This document shows, in pieces, positions 1 to 7,400 of a stretch of DNA of 11,080 nt; position 1 is the first letter of the stretch, and each line of letters opens with the position of its first letter. The stretch comes from Alphaproteobacteria bacterium (GTDB taxonomy: Bacteria > Pseudomonadota > Alphaproteobacteria > Micropepsales > Micropepsaceae), in the NCBI GenBank assembly GCA_028869725.1, contig JAGWRJ010000091.1, positions 1 to 11,080 of the forward strand, in the 5' to 3' direction. A program made the position numbers and the translations under genes. Below the pieces are notes generated by a model. The model worked only from the letters and a program-made list of their open reading frames with translations. It did not search any database and was not told the origin of the DNA.

Positions 1-17
1 CATCCTACACCGAGACG

Positions 18-818
18 ATGGCCGAGCTCGATCCACGCACGATTGAATTTGCCCACCGTCTTGCCGACCGTGCGGGCGAAGTCATCCGCCCGTTTTTCGA
101 CCAACCGCTTGAGGTCGAGGACAAGGCGAAGGCAGGTGCCTTCGATCCGGTGACTGCAGCCGACCGAGGTGCTGAAGCTGCGCTGCGGACACTGATCGGC
201 GCCGCCTATCCCGACGACGCAATCCTCGGTGAGGAATTTGGCGAGACCCGCGGCACCAGTGGCCGACGCTGGGTACTTGATCCGCTCGACGGTACGCGGG
301 CGTTCATTACCGGCCAGCTTCTGTGGGGGACATTGATCGCGCTCGAGGCTGGCGGCGAGCGGGTACTAGGCCTGATCGACCAGCCCGTCCTGCGCGAACG
401 CTTCTTTGCCGCTCCCGGACAGGCACTGCGCATCAGGCCCTCCGGGCAGAGACCGCTTCGGGTCCGGGCCTGTTCCAGCCTGGCCGAAGCAATCGTCACC
501 ACGACCCATCCGTTTAGTACCTTTGAGGATGACGAAGCCCGTCGTTTCGAGCGGGTGGCACGGGCGGCCCGTATGAGCCGTTACGGAGGGGACTGCTATG
601 GCTACGCCCTGCTGGCCAGCGGCTATACGGATCTCGTCATTGAAGCCGCGCTGCGGCCCTGGGACGTGGCTGCGCTGATTCCGATCATTGAGCAGGCAGG
701 CGGGCTCATCACCGACTGGCACGGCCGTCCCCTCCCTCTTGACGGCGATTACTTCGCAGTCGTCGCTGCCGGAGACAGGCGCGTGCATGACGAAGCACTG
801 AAGCTACTGGTGAGCTGA
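18..818 (+). CDS. hisN: Inositol monophosphatase family enzyme, probable histidinol-phosphatase (HisN type)
   Basis: Likely removes phosphate from L-histidinol phosphate, the next-to-last part of histidine biosynthesis, in the cytoplasm. The 266 residues match the family's usual length. The metal-binding signature of the Mg-dependent IMPase fold is complete: DPVTAAD (43-49), GEEFG with Glu72/Glu73, DPLDGT (88-93, Asp88 and Asp91), and the C-terminal WDVAAL with Asp216 followed by an AGG turn. The wording DPLDGTRAFITG and RPWDVAALIPIIEQAGG is typical of the HisN branch rather than of SuhB/CysQ. The ATG at 18 is the first visible start, but the frame is open to the window edge and no strong ribosome site can be seen, so the true start could lie upstream. 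The stop lies inside the 3' end of the convergent hydrolase gene (15-bp overlap). The family call is firm. The exact substrate (histidinol phosphate versus inositol phosphate or a nucleotide) is inferred from motif style. Confidence 0.8.
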   Translation: MAELDPRTIEFAHRLADRAGEVIRPFFDQPLEVEDKAKAGAFDPVTAADRGAEAALRTLIGAAYPDDAILGEEFGETRGTSGRRWVLDPLDGTRAFITGQLLWGTLIALEAGGERVLGLIDQPVLRERFFAAPGQALRIRPSGQRPLRVRACSSLAEAIVTTTHPFSTFEDDEARRFERVARAARMSRYGGDCYGYALLASGYTDLVIEAALRPWDVAALIPIIEQAGGLITDWHGRPLPLDGDYFAVVAAGDRRVHDEALKLLVS

Positions 819-1730
819 CAGCAAGGGTCCTACGAACGCGTCGAACGCCGCCCAGAACTGGGCGCGTATAGCATCGCGCTCCATGAGGATTTCGTGTTCG
901 GCGTCACGAATATTGACATAGCGGGCCCCGGGTATGCGACGCATCAACTCCATGCAGGCATCGGTGACCACGACACGGTCATTGCCGGCCCCGAAAGCCA
1001 GCAGCGGCGTTGAGAGGCTCGAGCCATAGCCCTCGTCGTGCATTGCGGCGATGGACCGGAAGGACGCGTCAAGCCAGCCCCAGCTCGGCCCCTTGGTGCG
1101 CAGTTCCGGCGCGGACTGAATAAGTGCCTGGGTGCGGGCAAAGCGTTGTGGATCACGGGTCACCCGCTGCTGCTCGAATCCGATCGTGAGAGGATCGAAC
1201 TGATCCACGCCCCAAACCCAGTCCTTGCGGCGGCCGATCCCGTTCTGGAACCTGCAGATTGTGCGCGCCACGAGCGGTGGGTAGCCGTGTGTCTGCATGC
1301 CGATCATCGGCGCCGAGAGCACCGCCGCACGCGCAAGCCCGGGATTGGACTTCAGGGCACGCAGCAGAAGATGCCCGCCCATGGAATGGGCGAGCGCAAC
1401 CACGGGGCCCTGCCCCAGAGGGTGCACCACCTCCTCCATAAAGGTGGCAAGGTCTGCGTCATACTCCACGAAATCGTCGACATGGACCTTGAGCGGGTCG
1501 GCAAGCGGCCGCTGCGAGCCGCCCTGGCTACGCCAGTCGAAGGTTGCAACGATAAAGCCACGACCACGCAGCTCATCGATAACCTCGAGATATTTCTCGA
1601 TGAACTCGGTCTGGCCATGCAGCAGGACGCAAACCCCGCGCACCAAGGTGGCCGGTGCGGCGCCGAACACGGCGGTCCGCAACCGGCATCCGTCACGAGC
1701 GGTGATGACGCGCGGGGAAAGCTCGCTCAA
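804..1730 (-). CDS. Alpha/beta hydrolase, lysophospholipase / monoacylglycerol lipase-like
   Basis: A 308-residue serine hydrolase of the PldB/monoglyceride-lipase group (COG2267 style), expected to cleave acyl esters of lysophospholipids or monoacylglycerols. The oxyanion HG motif is at 38-39 (LLHG). The nucleophile elbow is HSMGG with Ser116. A GND motif supplies the likely catalytic Asp251, and AEHE the likely His279. FDWRSQGGS (64-72) is the characteristic segment after strand 4 (usual form D.RG.G.S). No signal peptide is evident, so the protein is probably cytoplasmic. The reading starts at TTG (1730), giving MSELSPRVITARDG; no ATG is well placed upstream, and the TTG lies 8 bp after the stop of the SCP2 gene, which suggests translational coupling in one transcript. 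The 3' end overlaps the convergent phosphatase gene by 15 bp. Substrate is inferred; the fold and catalytic triad are well supported. Confidence 0.85.
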   Translation of the reverse strand: MSELSPRVITARDGCRLRTAVFGAAPATLVRGVCVLLHGQTEFIEKYLEVIDELRGRGFIVATFDWRSQGGSQRPLADPLKVHVDDFVEYDADLATFMEEVVHPLGQGPVVALAHSMGGHLLLRALKSNPGLARAAVLSAPMIGMQTHGYPPLVARTICRFQNGIGRRKDWVWGVDQFDPLTIGFEQQRVTRDPQRFARTQALIQSAPELRTKGPSWGWLDASFRSIAAMHDEGYGSSLSTPLLAFGAGNDRVVVTDACMELMRRIPGARYVNIRDAEHEILMERDAIRAQFWAAFDAFVGPLLSAHQ

Positions 1731-1738
1731 TGGCCGAC

Positions 1739-2062
1739 TTAGCCGCGGGCCTTCTGCAGGATCGGTCCAAGCTTCATGGCAAGGCCCATATCTCCAGCAA
1801 CCTTCAGCTTGCCTTGCATGAAGGCCGAGGTCCCATCGAGTTCACCCTTGACCATCTTTTCAAAGGTCTCGAGCGCAAGGCTGATGGTGCAGTCGGCATT
1901 TTTGCCGGCGCCATCGCTGACCGTATTCGGCGTCGACTTGCCGTCAATAAAGACGCTTCCCGGCTCTCCAAAATCGAACTTCAAGGTTCCGCCCAGGCCC
2001 GAATTGGCCCCGATGGCTCCACCCATCTGCTGTACGATCTGCTGCACCTGTTCCGAGCTCAT
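1739..2062 (-). CDS. SCP2 sterol-carrier-domain protein
   Basis: A 107-residue stand-alone SCP2 domain, a small soluble fold with a hydrophobic tunnel that binds lipids or acyl chains. The family hallmarks are visible: an N-terminal helix, the GTLKFDFGEPGSVFIDG strand pair, a D-C-T-I-S-L strand (positions about 57-62), the FEKMVKGELDGTSAFMQGKLKV segment, and the closing GDMGLAMKLGPIL helix. Length is normal for single-domain bacterial members. The ATG at 2062 is supported by AGGAAGGA (2069-2076 on the minus strand) six bases upstream. It is the first gene of an apparent two-gene unit with the lipase-like hydrolase. Pairing a lipid-binding protein with a lipid hydrolase suggests a shared role in lipid turnover, but that is inference. 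The true ligand cannot be read from the sequence. Confidence 0.88.
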   Translation of the reverse strand: MSSEQVQQIVQQMGGAIGANSGLGGTLKFDFGEPGSVFIDGKSTPNTVSDGAGKNADCTISLALETFEKMVKGELDGTSAFMQGKLKVAGDMGLAMKLGPILQKARG

Positions 2063-2293
2063 TGGACGTCCTTCCTCAAGATGGCGGGCGGCACGCGCCT
2101 TGCCGGTTAGCCTTTCATTCGCCGTGCGCGGTCCAGGGGCGACCCGGTCTTACGGCCGGCATTTCGCCGCCAAACAGCCCCCTTCGCACGCGCGAAGTGA
2201 TGGGATTTGAGCATTTGTGGCGACGCCGCACAACTCGCTTTACCCCCTGTCCGCCCAGTTATCTTGTCTCATCGCGCTCTTCGTACACCGCCG

Positions 2294-2327
2294 TCCCCCT
2301 TGAAAGCCGACAGAGCGGTCCCTACGT
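2294..2327 (+). promoter_or_regulatory. Candidate sigma-32 (RpoH) heat-shock promoter of ibpA
   Basis: CCCTTGAA (2297-2304) matches the enterobacterial RpoH -35 core. After a 15-base spacer comes CCCTAC (2320-2325), a 4-of-6 match to the CCCCAT core of the -10. The spacing is within the normal range for this sigma factor. Transcription would start near 2333, giving a leader of about 110 nt, which fits the folded region that follows. The location directly upstream of a small heat-shock gene supports the call. It is pattern-matched by eye, with no start-site data. Confidence 0.5.
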
Positions 2328-2342
2328 CATTTTACGCTGGCA

Positions 2343-2440
2343 CGGCAGAAGGGCCCCTTGGCCTTCGTCCGTTGCCCGCGTTCATGAAAGGGATCCGGCC
2401 CCTGTGGCGGACCCGTGCACAAGGCTTTCAGGAGGTTGTG
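2343..2440 (+). promoter_or_regulatory. Candidate ROSE-like RNA thermometer in the ibpA leader
   Basis: Three successive hairpins can be drawn by hand. Hairpin A (2343-2371) pairs CGG with CCG, then, past a 2x2 internal loop, GAAGG with CCTTC and CC with GG around a CCTT loop. Hairpin B (2390-2414) pairs GGG-TCCG with CGGACCC, with one bulged A, and an inner CC/GG pair. Hairpin C (2418-2440) pairs CACAA with TTGTG and folds GGCTT back on the Shine-Dalgarno AGGAGG (2430-2435), leaving a G opposite a G inside the ribosome site. Known ROSE elements lie upstream of alphaproteobacterial hsp20 genes and of E. coli ibpA; they end in a weak hairpin that masks the ribosome site with just such a G-G mismatch. 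The canonical UYGCU anti-SD motif is not exact here (GGCUU), so this is a ROSE-like candidate rather than a certain member. Confidence 0.6.
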
Positions 2441-2443
2441 ACC

Positions 2444-2911
2444 ATGCGTGCATTCGATCTTTCCCCCCTTTTCCGTTCCACCGTCGGCTTTGACCGACTG
2501 TTCGATATGCTGGACCAGGCCCCACAGTTCGATTCAGGCCAGGGCTACCCGCCCTACAATATTGAGCGTACTGGCGAGACCCACTATCGCATCACTCTGG
2601 CGGTAGCCGGCTTTGCCGAGAAGGACCTTGACGTCGAGGTGCGTGAAGGCGTCCTGACGGTTCAGGGCAAGCGTGCCGATGAGGACGAAAGCCAGACCAA
2701 TTATCTGCATCGCGGCATTGCCGGCCGGGCGTTTGAGCGCCGCTTCCAGCTCGCTGAGAACGTCGAGGTCCGCGGAGCCCGGCTGGAAAACGGGCTGCTC
2801 CACATCGAGCTTGAGCGGATCGTTCCCGAAGAGAAGAAGCCGCGCCGGATCGCCATCGGCGGTGCGGATGTCAAAACGCTCGATACCAAAGCAACAAACC
2901 GGGCCGCTTGA
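2444..2911 (+). CDS. ibpA: Small heat-shock protein, Hsp20/IbpA family
   Basis: ATP-independent chaperone that holds unfolding proteins in the cytoplasm for later refolding by DnaK/ClpB. The 155 residues follow E. coli IbpA closely in style: N-terminus MRAFDLSPLFRSTVGFDRLF, the YPPYNIE entry into the alpha-crystallin domain (about 36-128), GIAGRAFERRFQLAENVEVRGA, the NGLLHIELER strand, and a C-terminal IAI motif (136-138, the I-x-I tail that docks on neighbouring subunits). This places it with class A bacterial small heat-shock proteins. The start at ATG 2444 is chosen because it gives the family N-terminus and has a perfect AGGAGG (2430-2435) eight bases upstream. The frame stays open upstream to 2207, but that extension has no family similarity and overlaps the promoter and leader. 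Expected to be heat-induced through the promoter and SD-masking hairpin upstream. Confidence 0.95.
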   Translation: MRAFDLSPLFRSTVGFDRLFDMLDQAPQFDSGQGYPPYNIERTGETHYRITLAVAGFAEKDLDVEVREGVLTVQGKRADEDESQTNYLHRGIAGRAFERRFQLAENVEVRGARLENGLLHIELERIVPEEKKPRRIAIGGADVKTLDTKATNRAA

Positions 2912-2918
2912 TCGCGGC

Positions 2919-2956
2919 CAGGGTGCAAACCCTGCGGGCGCCCTCCGGGGCGCCCG
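2919..2956. terminator. Tandem perfect hairpins between convergent genes
   Basis: The first hairpin (2919-2934) has a 6-bp stem CAGGGT/ACCCTG closed by a GCAA (GNRA-type) tetraloop. The second begins at the next base (2935-2956) with a 9-bp stem CGGGCGCCC/GGGCGCCCG and a TCCG loop. They fill most of the 52-bp gap between ibpA and the convergent pentapeptide-repeat gene. Neither strand has a good T-run after the stems, so they are not textbook intrinsic terminators. They may block or stabilise 3' ends of both transcripts. Confidence 0.55.
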
Positions 2957-2963
2957 TCTGGCC

Positions 2964-4286
2964 TCAGGCGGTGCTGCGCAGTGACTGTCCAGCAAGGCCC
3001 TCGGCCACCATTGCCGGCAACTTGGTCCCGGCAAGGATGGCACCGTGAAGAACCGTATCCCTCAAGTCGGCGTCGGCCAATGTGGAATAGCTGAGATCGG
3101 CATTGTCGAGCCGCACGCGTCTTAGGTCCGCACCGCGCATATCGCAGTAGCGGATCTGCGCGCCTTCGAGCCGCGCTGGCAGGAGCCGGTCATCTGCGAT
3201 AAGAAGCGGCCCGAGCTTGGCGTCGCGCAGATCCGCATTGTTGAGGCGCGCGCCGGCCAGGTTGGCGCCGCGCAAGTCGGCGCCACTGAGCCGCGTGGCG
3301 CGCAGATCAGCGCCGCTCAGATTTGATCCCTGCAGGGAACAGCCCTCAAGATTGAGGCCGTAAAAGACGGCGCGCGGGGCGGTCAGCGCCGTCAGCCGGC
3401 GAAACGACAGTGTCTTCAAGCCGCGCAGATCAGCCCCGGACAGATCGGCAGGGTGCCCCTCACGACCGTCGGTTTCGGCCCACAGTGTATGGGCATCGAG
3501 GCGCTCGCGGACCGCTGCGACCGTCTCGCTCGAAAGTGAGGGTTTCAGATCGGTCAGCACATTCGACATATCAGCACCGTCGAGCACGGTCATGGCCATA
3601 CGCACGCCGACAAGAACGGCCCCAGACAGGTCTGCGCCGGCCATGTTGCAGCCCGACAGGTCAGCCCCTTCGAGATTGGCGCCACATAGCCGGGCCTGGC
3701 GCAGATTGGCCCGTGCCAGCGAACAGCCGCGCATGATGGCGTCGGTAAAGTCCGCCTGAAGGGCCACGACGCCGGTCATCTTTGCGCGCTCAAGGTTGGC
3801 CGCATGGAGCATCGCGGCAGGCAATTCGGACGGACCGATATCATGCTGCATCAGTCGTAAATTGCCAAAGCGATCCTTTTCGGCGATGGACCCCTCGCGC
3901 AGGTCGCATTCAAAAAGGTCAGCACCGATCAGGTTAGCGCCGCGCAGGGAGGCACCACGCAGGTCGGCGCGCCTGAGACTCGCGCCCTCCAGATTGGCGC
4001 GGCGCAGATCGGCGCCAAAGAATGAGCTCGAATCGAGGCGGGCCCCTGCCAAATTGACCTCTTCGAGAATGGCTCCCGTAAAATCGGCATCGGCAAGATT
4101 GCGTCCCGAGAGATCGAGCCCCGACAGGTCACAGAAGGCAAACACCGCGCGGGCGCCGCCCATGCGCCCAGCATAAAGCATCTCATGGCGGGCCACCGCG
4201 GCCATCGCCTCTTTCTGGGTAAGCTTCGAAAAACGGATCTTGGGCTCGGGGGCCATGGCAAACCGGTTGGGCGCGTACCCCCCCAT
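2964..4286 (-). CDS. Pentapeptide-repeat protein, interrupted beta-helix
   Basis: A 440-residue protein dominated by A(D/N)LxG pentapeptides, which coil into a right-handed quadrilateral beta-helix. The repeats form three blocks: about 48-132, 156-243 and 278-423. The first gap (about 133-155) holds a KDRFGNLRLMQHD segment. The second (about 244-277) is predicted helical and ends in LDAHTLWAETDGREG, resembling the H..W..S.G..G lead-in that often opens repeat blocks in this superfamily. The N-terminal 47 residues are non-repeat (FSKLTQKEAMAAV). No signal peptide or membrane segment is seen, so it is probably cytoplasmic. Known pentapeptide proteins include DNA-gyrase protectors of the MfpA/Qnr type, but those are about 180-220 residues, so that role should not be assumed. 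The start at 4286 has AGAGGG 11 bases upstream; ATG 4256, giving MAPEPKIRF, is an alternative without a ribosome site. Function unknown. Confidence 0.88.
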   Translation of the reverse strand: MGGYAPNRFAMAPEPKIRFSKLTQKEAMAAVARHEMLYAGRMGGARAVFAFCDLSGLDLSGRNLADADFTGAILEEVNLAGARLDSSSFFGADLRRANLEGASLRRADLRGASLRGANLIGADLFECDLREGSIAEKDRFGNLRLMQHDIGPSELPAAMLHAANLERAKMTGVVALQADFTDAIMRGCSLARANLRQARLCGANLEGADLSGCNMAGADLSGAVLVGVRMAMTVLDGADMSNVLTDLKPSLSSETVAAVRERLDAHTLWAETDGREGHPADLSGADLRGLKTLSFRRLTALTAPRAVFYGLNLEGCSLQGSNLSGADLRATRLSGADLRGANLAGARLNNADLRDAKLGPLLIADDRLLPARLEGAQIRYCDMRGADLRRVRLDNADLSYSTLADADLRDTVLHGAILAGTKLPAMVAEGLAGQSLRSTA

Positions 4287-4467
4287 TCTTGCTAGAACCC
4301 TCTAACGGCTCATTAAAATGCGCGCGATGAGAGCCCCTGGATGACGATTGGCGCTAGCCTAGGGCCCCACGGATTGGCTATGGTGCCCGCCGCTGCGCCC
4401 CCTGGGCTGAGAATAGGGCGCGAAGGGGCTCCCCCCTGCCCACCCGCGTCTTGCCGCATTCCTTTTC

Positions 4468-4484
4468 AGAAGAGGTCCGCCTTG
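4468..4484 (+). promoter_or_regulatory. Ribosome binding site and TTG start that set the autotransporter N-terminus
   Basis: AGAAGAGG (4468-4475) lies six bases before TTG (4482-4484). Initiation there gives MYKHALMLTVATVALSMGS..., an ideal signal peptide with one early Lys and AYA before the cleavage point. The earlier in-frame ATG at 4341 would add 47 proline- and arginine-rich residues ahead of the signal and has no comparable ribosome site; ATG 4500 lacks a ribosome site and would remove the charged N-region. Confidence 0.7.
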
Positions 4485-7400
4485 TACAAGCATGCGTTAA
4501 TGCTGACGGTAGCCACGGTCGCGCTTTCCATGGGCTCGATCGCGTATGCCGATACGACGATTTCGAGCACGGTGAACAAGGCGCAGACCACGAGCTCGGC
4601 CGGCAATATTCTTGTCGGTGACGCCACCGCATCGCCGGTGAAGGCCGGCACCGTGGCGGTGACCATCGCCAATCCGGCCATCGAGATCAATTCGGCCAAT
4701 TACGTCCAGATCACCACGGCCTCGAGCCTCGTCAGCAACAAAGGCACCAGTGGCGCCATCGGGATACAGATGGATGCCGCCACCACGCCCAACGGGCCCG
4801 GCGTGGGCACCGACGCTCTCTATAGTGTGGGCCAAATCAATCTGACCGGAAGCGGCACCGCAAAATATGGCGTCCTCGTCAAACCGGTGACCGGCGATAC
4901 CAATCCGCAGTTCAATGGCAATATAGATTTGGCAGCTGGCTCGACGACTTCGGTCACCGGCGACAATTCTGTCGGCATCGAGGTCGCAACCGGAGCCCAG
5001 CTCAACGGCAACATCAAGATTCTCGGAACGCTCCTGGCCAATCCAAGTTCGACGACCGCGGCCACCGGTGGCAATGTCGCCGGCATCCGGCTGGATGGCG
5101 AGGTCAACGGCAATGTCCTCATCGATGCCGGCGGATCGGTTCAGGCCTATGGCCAGAACGCCCAGGGTCTTGTGGTTGCCAACACGGTGACCGGAAATAT
5201 CACCAACAATGGCACGCTTGATGCCCTCGGCATCCAGACCGCACTCGTCAACGCGGCCAATCCCGAAGCCGGCTCGGCGCTTATCGTTGCAGGCTCTGTC
5301 AACGGCGGCATCTACAATTCCGGGCCGCTGTCGACCGGCAGTACGACGGCGCGCGCGGCGATCAACACTTACGGAAATGCGGCTGCAGTCCTGATTTCAT
5401 CGAGCGGCGCGGGAGCGGTAACTCCGGCCCCGATGACAATCGGCACCTATACCACCATCAGCAATGCAGCCATTCCACAGGTCGACGGCAGCTACAGCTT
5501 CGTCAATCGCGGCGCCATCACTGCCCATCCCTACAATCCGGATCTGAACGGCACGATCGGCGTCAGCATGCAGGGCGATGCGGTCGGCACGGTGACCTTC
5601 CAGGGTGGGCTTTACAACCCCGGCACCATCAGCGTGTCCGCGACCACAGATGCAAAAGCTACCTCCGTGGTGACGGCAAGCGGTGTCATCGTAGGCAACT
5701 ACGTCAACCTGCCGTCGATCGTGGTTGATCACGCAGAATCGGGCGCAGGCAGCATCACCTCTTCAGTCAGTGGGGCCAACGCTGGATCTACCGCAGCCAT
5801 CGCCATCAACCAGTATGCCAATATGCCGCTTCTGGTGAACAATGGCGGTATCATCACGGCGACCGCTTCGAGCACCAACACCTCGATCACCAATCCTGGC
5901 AACACAGGCTCGACCGTCCTGCCAGGCCTTTCCGCCTATGCCGTGGAAGATCTGTCAGGCACTTTGACCACGGTCGACAACTATGGCGGCACGATCAGCG
6001 CCTCCACCACGCAGCTGTCAGATAACAGTCAGGTGGCGGTGGCCCTGGGACTTGGCGCGGCCAAGAACAACGTGACCATCAACAATACCGGCAACATCAT
6101 TGGCGATGTCATTCTCGGATCGCATGACGACACCATCAATGTCAGTGGCACCAACAGCGCACCGGCCTCGATTACTGGCAATATCGCGCTTGGCGGTGGC
6201 CGCGATACGCTCACCATCGGAGATTTCGGTACCGTCAAGGGCTCCGTAACCGAATTTGGCGGTGGCACGGCAACGGTGACAGTGGGCAGCGGCAGCGGTA
6301 CCGGCACGCTCATCCTCACCAATACGGCGCAGGGCCTTACCGTCAATACCTTGGACGTCAAAGGCGGCGGCACGCTCGGCATGGCGATTTCGCAGGCCTT
6401 CAACTCGACCTCCGCCGGCTATGTTGGTCCGGTGATCAAGGCGGTCGACGTGACGTCTGGCGGCGCGGTCACGCCCGGTGCCATCACGCTCGATCCCAAC
6501 TCCAAGTTCACGCTCAACTATCAGAGCTTCATTTCGACGCCGAACCCCGGCCAGCCGGCGCAGTTCGTGCTTCTGGATGCGCCCACAGGTCAGCTTTCCG
6601 TGGGCAATTTCGCCACGATCCAGTCTACGATCCAGGGCAATCCTGCCAACAAGATTACGGGTGAAATCCCGTACCTCTTCACGGGCAGCGTCTGCACCTT
6701 CAATGTCTCGGCAGCGAGCGACTGCTCGGGCGCGGCTCCCACCACCGATTCGCAACTGGTGCTCAACCTGCAGCCCAAGAGCGCGGCCCAGCTCGGGCTT
6801 ACGGGCAATGCGGCCAAGATCTTTCCCTATGCCAACGCCGCCCTTGCAACCGACAGTGCGCTCGGCGGCAATTTTGTCTCCGATATCACCAATTCGGCAC
6901 AGGCGCAGGCTGCCTACAATGCCTTCCTCCCCGATCTGTCCGGTTCGTCGCGGGCGGTCCTCGTCTCGATCACCGACCAGGCGAGCGGGCCCGTGGCCGA
7001 GCGGCAGCGTGAACTGCGCATGTATGCCGACAAGGAGGGTGGCACCACCATGTGGGGACAGGAGTTCTTCCAGCGCATGGATTCGGGCCGCAACGTCGAA
7101 GGCTACAAGGGTAGCGGCTTCGGGCTTTCGGTCGGCGCCGATACCGGCTCGCCACAGGCTGGCCGCTACGGCGGTGCGATTACCTTCTTCTCGGGAGACC
7201 AGACCAACAAGGCACCTGATTTCGCGAAGACCAGCAATCAGTGGTACCTGCTGAGCGGCTATACCGACTGGCGCGGCAAGGGTCTGTTCCTCGACACCCA
7301 GGCCTCGGTTGGGTACGGCGCGCTCAAGGGCCACCGCTACATGCAGCTCACCGATCCGAACACCGGCAAGATCATCTACACGCGGGCAGCAGCGAACAAA

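Larger units (their letters stand above)
2063..2443. other. Divergent intergenic region (SCP2 gene / ibpA)
   Basis: This 381-bp gap separates the leftward SCP2 gene from the rightward ibpA. The left end holds the SCP2 ribosome site (2069-2076). From about 2077 to 2290 I see no convincing gene, repeat or promoter; the leftward operon promoter must lie here but no clear -35/-10 pair stands out. From 2294 onward it holds a heat-shock-type promoter and a structured leader for ibpA, both listed separately. A reading frame running through from 2207 into ibpA exists, but its segment before 2444 looks non-coding. Confidence 0.6.

Noticed and set aside
2..46. Possible tail of an upstream gene running into the window and stopping at TGA 44-46
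   Set aside because: Only 14 codons are visible and they carry no recognisable feature, so it cannot be told from chance.
1038..1742. 234-codon plus-strand frame over the hydrolase gene
   Set aside because: It is opposite a hydrolase with a complete catalytic triad and shows no fold or motif of its own.
2207..2443. N-terminal extension of the Hsp20 reading frame to ATG 2207
   Set aside because: The extension shows no family similarity, covers the sigma-32-like promoter and folded leader, and lacks a ribosome site, whereas ATG 2444 gives the IbpA-style N-terminus with AGGAGG at eight bases.
2964..4286. Qnr/MfpA-like gyrase-protecting quinolone resistance protein
   Set aside because: The protein is about twice the usual length, the helix is interrupted, and no gyrase-mimic loop arrangement can be recognised.
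4374..4415. TTGGCT and AGAATA as a promoter for the autotransporter
   Set aside because: The spacing of about 30 bases is too long for a -35/-10 pair.
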